From positions 105,244 to 169,243 of the forward strand of contig CADBCY010000007.1 of the NCBI GenBank assembly GCA_902793325.1: a stretch of 64,000 nucleotides of DNA, read 5' to 3'. The first letter of the stretch is position 1; every line of letters begins with the position of its first letter. The notes below the pieces were generated by a model, which was given only the letters and a program-made list of their open reading frames with translations, was not told the origin of the DNA and ran no database searches. The translations under genes and the position numbers were made by a program. Positions 16,036-23,563 of the stretch are shown piece after piece. Origin of the DNA: an uncultured Eubacteriales bacterium. Lineage in GTDB: Bacteria > Bacillota > Clostridia > Christensenellales > Aristaeellaceae.

Positions 16036-17085
16036 CTACGCGTTCTTCTTCACGTAGTCCGGCTCGTGGGCATAGCGCAGGGCCATGTCCTTGGTCACCT
16101 GGCCGGAGCGCACCAGCCGCACCAGCGCCTGGTCCATGGTCTGGCCGCCGATGGCCGCGCTGGTCGCGACGGCGTTTGCGATCTGCGGCGTGTTGCCGTT
16201 TCGGATCAGGTTGCGGATGGCGTCGGTGACCACCATCATCTCGCACGCCAGCGCGCGGCCGCCGCCCTTTTTAGGGATCAACTGCTGGGTCATCACGGCC
16301 TGCAGGCAGGTGGACAACTGCAGGCGGATCTGCGTCTGCATGCCCTCGGGGAACACCTGCACGATGCGGTCCACCGAATCCGCGGCGCTGCCGGAGTGCA
16401 GCGTGCCGAACACCAGATGGCCGGTCTCGGCGGCGGTGATGGCGGTCTCGATCGTCTCGTGGTCGCGCATCTCACCGATCAGTATGACGTTCGGATCCTC
16501 GCGCAGGGAGGCGCGCAGGCCCGCGGCGAAGCTCATGGTGTCCTTGCCCACCTCGCGCTGGTTGATGGCGCACTTGTCGGGCTTGTAGACGTACTCCACC
16601 GGGTCCTCCAGCGTGACGATGTGGCTCTTGCGGGTGTGGTTGATGTAATCCAGCAGCGCCGCCAGGGTGGTGGACTTGCCGCTGCCGGTCTCGCCGGTGA
16701 CCAGCACGATGCCCTTGTGCAGCTCCGGCAGCTTCATCGCCGCCGGGGGCAGGCCCAGCGTATCCAGCGCGGGGATGCGGTCGGACAACAGGCGCAGCGC
16801 CACCGAGGGCAGGCCCTGCTGGCGGAAGATATGGATACGACAGCGGTTGCCCGCGTAGGTCTCCGCCGCGTCCAGCTCGCCGGTCCGCAGGTAGATGTCG
16901 TAGGCCTCCGGAGTGCCCGAGAGCTCGCGGGCATAGGCCACGCAGTCGGAGGAGGACAGCGGCGTGTCGTCCATGTCCTCCAACTGCCCGTCCTTGCGGT
17001 ACTTGGGCGGCAGCCCGTAGATCAGGTGAATGTCCGACGCATGGTCCTGTCGCGCCTTCACGACCAGTTGCTCAATGGTCATCAT
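16036..17085 (-). CDS. pilT: Type IV pilus retraction ATPase PilT
   Basis: Hexameric motor that depolymerises the pilus and powers retraction. The 349-residue length is typical. It has a PAS-like N-terminal domain (DHASDIHLIYGLPPKYRKDG), Walker A GETGSGKSTT, the Asp box (VTLEDPVEYVY), Walker B VILIGEMRDHETI and the His box GHLVFGTLHSGSAADSVDR, followed by the C-terminal RALACEMMVVTDAIRNLIRNG. The AIRNLIR segment is a known PilT signature. A GGAGG lies 10 bases before the start; ATG codons at 17085 and 17082 are both possible. Its presence beside PilB suggests dynamic, retractable pili rather than a simple competence pseudopilus. Confidence 0.95.
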   Translation of the reverse strand: MMTIEQLVVKARQDHASDIHLIYGLPPKYRKDGQLEDMDDTPLSSSDCVAYARELSGTPEAYDIYLRTGELDAAETYAGNRCRIHIFRQQGLPSVALRLLSDRIPALDTLGLPPAAMKLPELHKGIVLVTGETGSGKSTTLAALLDYINHTRKSHIVTLEDPVEYVYKPDKCAINQREVGKDTMSFAAGLRASLREDPNVILIGEMRDHETIETAITAAETGHLVFGTLHSGSAADSVDRIVQVFPEGMQTQIRLQLSTCLQAVMTQQLIPKKGGGRALACEMMVVTDAIRNLIRNGNTPQIANAVATSAAIGGQTMDQALVRLVRSGQVTKDMALRYAHEPDYVKKNA

Positions 17086-17142
17086 ACTCGTTTAACCTCC
17101 ATAACACCGTTTTCGCAGACAACAGGGTTTGACATAAAACCA

Positions 17143-17550
17143 TCACTTAAAGATGTTTTCATCATCACCGAAGCCAATCAGGAACAGCATTCCGGCAAAT
17201 CCAATATACATAAACAACAGGAAGGCGAAACCAACGTAACCCTGACCGTGTACGCCTTTGATAAAGTCGTCAATCCCCTTTACAACCACAGGTAAGCCGC
17301 AGAGCGCACAGAGCGATCCACGAATCAGTTTTAGCTTTGTCTCTTCTCTTCCAAACTTAATCGCCCTGTCAATACGGGCGAAGGCAAACCCAATAGCCAC
17401 ATAAACAAACAAGAGAATATAGGGGCAAAGGTAAAACAATATGCCGTGTTCAGTCAGCCATTGATCCAGCGCACCTATATATCGATATCCCAGATAACCA
17501 ATGGCTCCGCAGAGTACAAGCTTATATACCCACTTCATGACTCGCTTCAT
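17143..17550 (-). CDS. Small AT-rich multi-pass membrane protein in the pilus operon
   Basis: A 135-residue protein I do not recognise. It has a basic N-terminus and about three to four hydrophobic segments: LVLCGAIGYLGYRYIG, ILFYLCPYILLFVYVAIGFAF, SLCALCGLPVVV, and YVGFAFLLFMYIGFAGMLFLIGF. Codon usage and base composition are clearly less GC-rich than pilT and pilB on either side, so it may be a later insertion. Insertion would still have kept the operon's direction. AAGGA lies about 11 bases before the ATG. It could be a pilus accessory protein (in the place where PilM/N/O-type genes might sit), but no similarity supports that; it may equally be an unrelated passenger. Confidence 0.7.
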   Translation of the reverse strand: MKRVMKWVYKLVLCGAIGYLGYRYIGALDQWLTEHGILFYLCPYILLFVYVAIGFAFARIDRAIKFGREETKLKLIRGSLCALCGLPVVVKGIDDFIKGVHGQGYVGFAFLLFMYIGFAGMLFLIGFGDDENIFK

Positions 17551-17591
17551 GGCGAAACCATCCTTCCGTTTTACTCAACTCTGAATTGTTT

Positions 17592-19379
17592 CTAAATATC
17601 CTCGTAAATCACGCGCAGCACCTCGTCGCCCGTGGTCTTGCCCTCCTCCACCAGGCGGATGGCGTTGTCCTTCAGGGAGACGAAGCCGCTGCCGGGCGCC
17701 TTCAGCAGCGCCTCGATGGCCTCGCGGCCCGCGCCCTTGGCCACCAGGCGGCGCACCTGGATGGTCAGAGGGAAGATCTCGAACACGGCGGTTCGCCCGC
17801 GATAGCCGGTATCGAAGCACTCGGGGCAGCCCTTGCCGCGGTAGAAGATGCGGCCCGGCTTCGGCTCGAGGCCGAGCTCCGCCTGCTCCTCCTCGCTGGG
17901 CTCGTAGGGCTCGCGGCAGTTGGGGCAGATGCGGCGCACCAGGCGCTGCGAGAACACGCCCTTCAGCGCGCTGGCCACCAGGTAGGGCTCCACGCCCATG
18001 TCGATCAGGCGCTCCACGGTGCCCAGGGCGTCGCTGGTATGGATGGTCGAGAGCACCACGTGGCCGGTGATGGCCGAGCGCATGGCGATCTCCGCCGTCT
18101 CGCCGTCTCGAATCTCGCCGATGGCGATGATGTCCGGGTCCTGGCGCAGTATGGAGCGCAGGCCGCTGGCGAAGGTCATGCCCACCTTTTCGTTGATCTG
18201 CACCTGGTTGACGCCGTCGATGTTGTATTCCACGGGGTCCTCCAGCGTCACCAGGTTCACCTCGCGGGTGTTCATGTCCCCGATCATGGTGTACATGGTG
18301 GTGGATTTGCCGCTGCCGGTGGGGCCGACCACCAGGATCACGCCGTTTTTGATGCGGATCAGCCGCTCGTACTTTTCCATGTCGTCACCGGTGAGGCCGA
18401 TGTTGTCCCGGCTCAGCCGCATGCCGGACTTGTCCAGCAGTCGGGCCACGATCTTTTCGCCGTACACCGTGGGCAGCGTGGAAACGCGCAGGTCGATGTC
18501 CTTGTCGCGCACCTTCACGTTGAAGCGGCCGTCCTGCGGCACGCGGCGCTCGGTGATGTCCAGCCCGCTCATGACCTTGATGCGGCTGGTCACGGCGGCC
18601 TGCAGCTCCCTGGGCACGGTCAGTATGTCCCGCAGCAGGCCGTCGATGCGCATGCGCACCGAGAATTCCGTCTCGCGCGGCTCCATGTGGATGTCGCTGG
18701 CCCGCTCGGTGACGGCGCGCTCGATGATGGCGTTCACCAGTCGGATGGCCGGCGCCTGGCTGACCGATTCCTCGCCCACCTGGTTCGCGGCGAAGGCGGA
18801 GTCCACCGTGGCGGTGGTCTCGCCGGTGATGGCGGCCTCGCGCTTCATCTCCTCGATGGCCTTGGCCGCGCCCTCGTTGCCGTAGAGCACCTGTATGGCG
18901 CGCTCCACGGCGCTGGAGGTGGCCACCATGGGCACCACCTTGCGCCGGGCGACCTTGCGCACTTCCTCGATGGCGTAGAAGTTCAGCGGGTCGCTCATCG
19001 CGATGTACAGCTCGTCCCGCACGATGCGCACCGGCACCACCTGGTACTGCTTGGCGATGTTCTTGGGCACCACCTGCACCAGCTCCGTGGGGATGTTCAC
19101 CTTGCTCAGGTCGATGAACTCGATGCCCAGCTGCATCTGCAGGGCCTCGATGAGCTCGCTCTCGGTGATGAAGCCGTTTTCCTGGAGCACGGTGCCCAGG
19201 CGCTTGCCCGAGCCCTTCTGCAGCCGCAGGCCCTCCTGGAGCTGCTCCTCCGTGATCAGTCCCGCCGAGATCAGCAGGTCGCCCAGGCGCAGGTAGCCGC
19301 CCTTCTTCGGTTTTTTCTCGTTGTTGCCAAATATCGCCAATGTCATCGCCTCGATTGATTGCGGCTCGCGCTTGCGCAT
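17592..19379 (-). CDS. pilB: Type IV pilus assembly ATPase PilB/GspE with paired MshEN motifs
   Basis: Hexameric motor for pilus extension, about 595 residues. The N-terminal MshEN domain shows two consecutive RLGxxL...G...LxxxLxxQ motifs (RLGDLLISAGLITEEQ and RLGTVLQENGFITESE) separated by five residues (KGSGK), the arrangement known to bind cyclic di-GMP. The motor domain has Walker A GPTGSGKSTTMYT, the Asp box VTLEDPVEYN, Walker B DIIAIGEIRDGETAEI and His box GHVVLSTIHTSDA. A tetracysteine zinc site (CPNC and CPEC) follows. An in-frame ATG at 19346 gives a protein 11 residues shorter; neither start has an ideal ribosome site. It lies 146 bases after the GLUG pilin gene. Confidence 0.95.
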   Translation of the reverse strand: MRKREPQSIEAMTLAIFGNNEKKPKKGGYLRLGDLLISAGLITEEQLQEGLRLQKGSGKRLGTVLQENGFITESELIEALQMQLGIEFIDLSKVNIPTELVQVVPKNIAKQYQVVPVRIVRDELYIAMSDPLNFYAIEEVRKVARRKVVPMVATSSAVERAIQVLYGNEGAAKAIEEMKREAAITGETTATVDSAFAANQVGEESVSQAPAIRLVNAIIERAVTERASDIHMEPRETEFSVRMRIDGLLRDILTVPRELQAAVTSRIKVMSGLDITERRVPQDGRFNVKVRDKDIDLRVSTLPTVYGEKIVARLLDKSGMRLSRDNIGLTGDDMEKYERLIRIKNGVILVVGPTGSGKSTTMYTMIGDMNTREVNLVTLEDPVEYNIDGVNQVQINEKVGMTFASGLRSILRQDPDIIAIGEIRDGETAEIAMRSAITGHVVLSTIHTSDALGTVERLIDMGVEPYLVASALKGVFSQRLVRRICPNCREPYEPSEEEQAELGLEPKPGRIFYRGKGCPECFDTGYRGRTAVFEIFPLTIQVRRLVAKGAGREAIEALLKAPGSGFVSLKDNAIRLVEEGKTTGDEVLRVIYEDI

Positions 19380-19424
19380 GGCCCGTCGCCATCAGAGCCG
19401 CAGGAATTGAATAATCGCGTATAT

Positions 19425-19525
19425 CCCGCCGGACGCGCCCCGCTCGGATGCATCCCGTTCGGATGCCTCTCATTCGGAGCGCTTCATTTGGACATGTCCC
19501 GTTTGTCCCGTTTGGATGCGATCCG
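19425..19525. repeat. Degenerate short tandem repeats between the GLUG pilin and pilB genes
   Basis: This spacer holds several imperfect copies of a unit like CCCGTTCGGATGC (CGCTCGGATGC, CCGTTCGGATGC, CATTCGGAGCG, CATTTGGACATG, CCGTTTGGATGC). They follow the stop of the GLUG-pilin gene in the operon's direction. They have no start codon with a ribosome site. They may be slippage products or an mRNA element. Confidence 0.5.
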
Positions 19526-21829
19526 CTACTCGTTGATTACAAACACCTCCGGCGCCGGCCAGTCGCCATGGTGGGTAGCGACGAAGTCGGTTGCCGCGAC
19601 GCTTCCGCCGAGCTGTTCGACAGCAGGCAGACAATACTTATTGCCGTAATTGTCGATCAGAGTTGTATCGTAGGGGTTGGCAGCCTTCCACTCGCTTCCA
19701 ACAAAGGTGTTGTACGACGCAGCGCTTTCGTCCAGTGCAGAAATGCCCGTCTTTTTATCTGTTTCCGTGTCGGTACTGACCGCTTTCATGGGCTCGGCGG
19801 TCTCGGCGTTCATGTTGATGATCTCATAGTAGTGGCAATTGCTGGCATTCCCCGTCAGCGTTCCCGCAAAGGCGCCGACCACCGGCGAATCGCCCGTGCC
19901 CTGCACCAACCCGGTGGCGTAACAATTGGTTACCGTGCCAGTTCCCGTCCCCACAAAGCCGCCCGCCGTCGCACCGCTGACGGAGCAGGTAGAGTAGCTG
20001 TTGGTGACGCTCGCCGATCCGGCATCGCCGATCAGGCCGCCGGCCTTGGTCGATGCCGTTACGTTATAGATCCCAATGTCTTTGTCATCGTCATCCTTTT
20101 TCCGACTGCCGTCCGTCTCATGCTGATAATACTCGCCTTTGTCGGTGTGTCCTCCGGCATAGCAGGCCGTCACCGTGCCGGTGGTGGCCGTGCCGATCAG
20201 GCCGCCCGCGTCGCCGCCGGAGCTGCTCACCACCAGCGCCGCCGCGCACTTCTGCACCGAACCATCGGCCATGGAACCGATCAGGCCGCCGACGCTGCCT
20301 CCGTCGGAAGATACCGTCGCCCCCATATCGGCGCCGGAGTTATAGGCGATGACATTCGACACCACCGATTCGGCGGGCAGCGTACCGGCCAGCGCGCCGG
20401 CATTACCTCCCGTGCTGGTGACGGAGAAATCCAGCAGCTCCAGGTTGGACACCGTCAGCGCCGCCATCGGCGCGCCAAACAATCCCGCCGCGCCGTCGGT
20501 GTTCACCAGAACATTCGCAATGCCGTGACCCACGCCATCGTAAGTAAGCGCAAGGTCTCCCTCGATGGGCACATAACTGCCCGCCGTCGTTGAAGCCGCG
20601 GTTTCACTATTATTGAATACCGAAACCGTCTCGCTGCTGCCCGGTTTCCAGGTTGAATCAATCGCCTGTTTGAATCCAGTCCAATCCAAGTCCTGCGTCT
20701 GTTCCGCGCTGATGCTTATTATACTCTTGGATGCTTCATTCGGGTTGCTGCCCACATCTGAAACGTTTTTCCCCAGGTTTTCAAGATGCCGGAAATTGTC
20801 GATCTTTCCAGTGATGGATCGTGCGTCCAAATCCACCTGCGTCCCATCGGCGAACAGGCTGTTGGTCGTCTGCGGCGGGGTGAAAGGAAGCTCAGAGAGA
20901 ACACTGTTGTTATAGGTGATCGCCTGTACGGTGATGTTCTCGCCGGGGATGAATTCGGTCGCCAGCGTGCCTACGCCGGCACTGTCGGGACTCAACTCTG
21001 CAAAGTGCAGCCCGGAGGTCGTAATATCGTCGAGTATGATGGTATACTCCGAGCCTGTTCCCTTCACACGGGTCGTGTCGGTACCCGGCAAATCGAACGA
21101 ACGGTTCGCTCCGCTGGTCTCGCCGTGGAGCAGCAGCTTGAAGCTGGTCCCCTCCGCTTGGCCGCTGGGCACCGTCACCGTCACGGTCAGCCGTTCCGCG
21201 TTGTTGACCACCATGGTGGGCGCATCCAGTTTGACAATGGGCTCTTCCGCGCCCGAGCCGCCGTACCAGCCGATCACAGCGCCTCCAAAATGGTCGCACT
21301 TCTTGCGGTGATCCTTTTTATCGCTGCCGCCCTCTTCGAGCACAGCATTGGTCAGATTGGCGCCGAACTTCGTGCCGCCGGCTGTGCAATAGAATACGTC
21401 CAGCACCCTTGCAGGGCTGCGCTGGTAGCGAATGGCATACCGCCCGCCCAGGCGAACCGTCTCGTCGATGGAGCCGAAGGGCAGCATGAGGTCGAGGGCG
21501 GTCGGGGTTTCATCGCTGAAGGCATTTGTATTATAGATGAAATAATACACGCCTCTGCCTGCATAAGCTTCCGTGCTGTCCGCCGTGCCAAACGCGGTAT
21601 CCCCCGTTATACCCAGATATCCCTGGCTTTCCGCGACCGTCAAGTGGTTCTGCGCCGCGACGAATATCTCCTTTGCAATCGCATCCCGCTCCACCTGTGC
21701 CATGGAGCGCTGGTACTGCGACACCGCGACAAATGTCACGCCGCCCAGCACCGCGATGATCGCCATGACGATCAGCATCTCGGCCATGGTAAAGCCAAGG
21801 TTTCTCCGTTTCATCCGCACTGTCTTCAC
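19526..21829 (-). CDS. Type IV pilin fused to a GLUG-repeat adhesive region (modular pilin)
   Basis: A roughly 767-residue exported pilin. A short basic leader ends in RRNLG, followed by FTMAEMLIVMAIIAVLGGVTF, a canonical type III pilin start with the conserved Glu5, cleaved by prepilin peptidase. Residues about 30-130 look like a normal pilin globular region; then comes a beta-rich linker (about 190-340). A C-terminal block of GLUG motifs follows (GGLIGSMADGSV, GGLIGTATTGTV, GGLIGDAGSASV, GGFVGTGTGTV), each with a trailing CYA or similar, typical of bacterial surface adhesins. Most pilins are 130-200 residues, so this is a large modular pilin. The start is probably the GTG at 21829, which has GGGGAG at good distance; the ATG at 21814 and a GTG at 21844 are alternatives. 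It overlaps the previous pilin gene region closely. Confidence 0.9.
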   Translation of the reverse strand: MKTVRMKRRNLGFTMAEMLIVMAIIAVLGGVTFVAVSQYQRSMAQVERDAIAKEIFVAAQNHLTVAESQGYLGITGDTAFGTADSTEAYAGRGVYYFIYNTNAFSDETPTALDLMLPFGSIDETVRLGGRYAIRYQRSPARVLDVFYCTAGGTKFGANLTNAVLEEGGSDKKDHRKKCDHFGGAVIGWYGGSGAEEPIVKLDAPTMVVNNAERLTVTVTVPSGQAEGTSFKLLLHGETSGANRSFDLPGTDTTRVKGTGSEYTIILDDITTSGLHFAELSPDSAGVGTLATEFIPGENITVQAITYNNSVLSELPFTPPQTTNSLFADGTQVDLDARSITGKIDNFRHLENLGKNVSDVGSNPNEASKSIISISAEQTQDLDWTGFKQAIDSTWKPGSSETVSVFNNSETAASTTAGSYVPIEGDLALTYDGVGHGIANVLVNTDGAAGLFGAPMAALTVSNLELLDFSVTSTGGNAGALAGTLPAESVVSNVIAYNSGADMGATVSSDGGSVGGLIGSMADGSVQKCAAALVVSSSGGDAGGLIGTATTGTVTACYAGGHTDKGEYYQHETDGSRKKDDDDKDIGIYNVTASTKAGGLIGDAGSASVTNSYSTCSVSGATAGGFVGTGTGTVTNCYATGLVQGTGDSPVVGAFAGTLTGNASNCHYYEIINMNAETAEPMKAVSTDTETDKKTGISALDESAASYNTFVGSEWKAANPYDTTLIDNYGNKYCLPAVEQLGGSVAATDFVATHHGDWPAPEVFVINE

Positions 21830-21833
21830 CGCC

Positions 21834-22472
21834 TTACTCCCCACCCGCGGGCGTTTCCGATCCAGGGTCTGTTGTCCCCGGATCCGCCGACGCCGGAGCC
21901 GTCGTTGTCATTTCGTAAATCAGTCCCGCCGAAACAACGTTCGGCGCGAACACGCGAATTTGCACGGTGCTGCTCAGCCCCGTCAAGTCCACATCCGAAT
22001 CCTTTCTGCACACTCTCAAGCCTGTAAACTGCACACAGCCTCCTGAGTACGCTACGCCGGTATAAGTGGCGTACAGGTCGCCCGTCGCCGCGGCGTCGGA
22101 AACCAGCGGGCGCGGATCCATGGTTGCCATCGTTCCCTTTGCGCGCTTCAAGACGATTTTCCCATCGCCGTCCTTGGCGATCTGCGATTTGATCCCCGTT
22201 TCGGCGTTGTAATAGGTAATCGTGACGCTATCCGCTTCAACAACCGGATTCCTGGCGAACCCCAGCTCGTCGCGCAGCGCAGAGATGGTCGTGGACAGCA
22301 GTACCTGGGCATTCGCGCCGAGAACCACCTTTTCGTAGGCATTTTTCGCCACGGGAATGCCGGTCGCCACGATCACCGAAACCAGCAACAGTATCAGGAC
22401 CGCCAGCAACGTCTCCGCCAGCGTAAAGCCCGCGCGGTTCCCGCATTTTCGTTTCAGTTTCATAGGTTTCAA
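21834..22472 (-). CDS. Type IV prepilin-like protein
   Basis: A 212-residue minor or major pilin candidate. The basic leader (KLKRKCGNRAG) and FTLAETLLAVLILLLVSVIVATGIP form a textbook class III prepilin cleavage site with phenylalanine at +1 and Glu5. The globular part includes a cysteine pair (SGGCVQFTGLRVCRK) that could form the D-loop disulfide of type IV pilins. The tail is rich in Ala, Pro, Thr and Gly (TTDPGSETPAGGE). The start overlaps the preceding gene's stop as ATGA, which indicates translational coupling. A second ATG three codons later is possible. Confidence 0.92.
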   Translation of the reverse strand: MKPMKLKRKCGNRAGFTLAETLLAVLILLLVSVIVATGIPVAKNAYEKVVLGANAQVLLSTTISALRDELGFARNPVVEADSVTITYYNAETGIKSQIAKDGDGKIVLKRAKGTMATMDPRPLVSDAAATGDLYATYTGVAYSGGCVQFTGLRVCRKDSDVDLTGLSSTVQIRVFAPNVVSAGLIYEMTTTAPASADPGTTDPGSETPAGGE

Positions 22473-22834
22473 TCTCCTGATGACGGTGCCGGACCGTATG
22501 CGACCGTTCCAATACTGGAGCTGTTCTGGTAGCTCTGCGCCGAAAGGGTCACCGTGTCTGTACCAGTAGTCAGGGTGACGCTGATGGTTGCTCCTCCGCT
22601 GTGCGCCGCCATAGCGCTGTCGCCTGCGTAGTATTCCGACATCTTGGTCTTGCTCTGCGTGATTACCCGGGTCGCGGCGGTAATCGCCCCGGCGAGCATC
22701 GTCAGCGCGAGGGCGGAAATCAGCAACGACACCAGCGTCTCGCCGATGGATTCGCCGATCCGGCTGCGGAGCTTCGCGACCGCCCTGCGCTTCACCATGC
22801 GCATCGCGCGCCTGTCAGCTTGCTTCATAGGCAT
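22469..22834 (-). CDS. Small pilin-like protein (minor pilin candidate)
   Basis: A 121-residue protein with a long basic N-terminus (about 25 residues rich in Arg/Lys), then G-ESIGETLVSLLISALALTMLAGAI. Aligning the glycine as -1 puts a glutamate at +5, as in type IV pilins, but +1 is glutamate instead of phenylalanine. Some pseudopilins (GspK/PilX types) are similarly aberrant. The rest is Ser/Thr-rich with no cysteines. The first ATG has AGAGGG only three bases upstream; the ATG two codons later (22828) has better spacing. Both neighbouring junctions overlap, so it is firmly within the operon. It may be a tip-initiating minor pilin; this is inference. Confidence 0.85.
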   Translation of the reverse strand: MPMKQADRRAMRMVKRRAVAKLRSRIGESIGETLVSLLISALALTMLAGAITAATRVITQSKTKMSEYYAGDSAMAAHSGGATISVTLTTGTDTVTLSAQSYQNSSSIGTVAYGPAPSSGD

Positions 22835-23513
22835 TCACCCTCTTTACGCGATACAGTTTCCAGGTCACCACCGATGTGGCCGTCTTTATGTTGTTATCCG
22901 GGTCCCCCTCCGTCTCCGCGGGGGTCGTTGTCTCGGTTTCGCTTGCCGTCACCTCGGCATAGAACGTAACCGCCAATTCATAGATATCCTTGCCGGCTGC
23001 GCCTTGGTTTTTGATGTTCAGCACCAGCGTGCCGTCTTTATTGATGGTTTCCGTGACCGTGCACTTCAGAGGGTCGCCCGTTACGCTCGTCGCCAGGTTG
23101 TAGGTTTTGACGACCGACGTCGACGCGAGCTCTTCCGTTTTCCCTCGCAGGGTGATGAGCTGCACCGCAGCATCGTCCGCCAACGCGCTGCCTGAAGATT
23201 TATCAGTCGGTATTGTCGGCTCTGACACAGTCGGCGTCGCGCCTTCGGCAACCTGTGTGGTGGTCGTGACTTCGACCGTGGCCGTCTTCCCCGCGATGTC
23301 CTCGCCCGCGATGTCCTCGCACAGCAGCTCCGCCGCCGAGGTGACGGCGTAGTACCGTTGGTCCATTTCGGCCATACGGCTCATGCGGCCGGCGGCGGCG
23401 GTGCCGGCGACGATGACCACCGAGCTCACCACCGCGCACACCAGGAACAGCAGCAGCGCGAAGGTGATGGACGCGCCTCGCCGCGACGCCACCTTCTTCT
23501 TCAATATGCTCAT
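22815..23513 (-). CDS. PilX-like minor pilin candidate
   Basis: An about 232-residue exported protein. A basic leader (KKKVASRRG) is followed by ASITFALLLFLVCAVVSSVVIVAG, a single hydrophobic helix, resembling PilX/TadE-like N-termini rather than standard FTLIE pilins; Glu5 is absent. The central region is Thr/Glu/Pro-rich and the C-terminal part alternates beta-strand patterns. I chose the ATG at 23513, which gives a 13-residue leader and has GAGGAGGGG upstream. An in-frame reading from 23567 begins exactly at the giant adhesin's stop (ATGATG overlap), so translation is probably coupled to that gene. In Gram-negative pili the PilX group forms the tip complex with PilY1, which makes its place next to a giant adhesin suggestive. 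Confidence 0.85.
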   Translation of the reverse strand: MSILKKKVASRRGASITFALLLFLVCAVVSSVVIVAGTAAAGRMSRMAEMDQRYYAVTSAAELLCEDIAGEDIAGKTATVEVTTTTQVAEGATPTVSEPTIPTDKSSGSALADDAAVQLITLRGKTEELASTSVVKTYNLATSVTGDPLKCTVTETINKDGTLVLNIKNQGAAGKDIYELAVTFYAEVTASETETTTPAETEGDPDNNIKTATSVVTWKLYRVKRVNAYEAS

Positions 23514-23563
23514 CTCGCCCATCCCCTCCTCGCTGTGCCGGTGATGCAAAACTCCGTCGCGCA

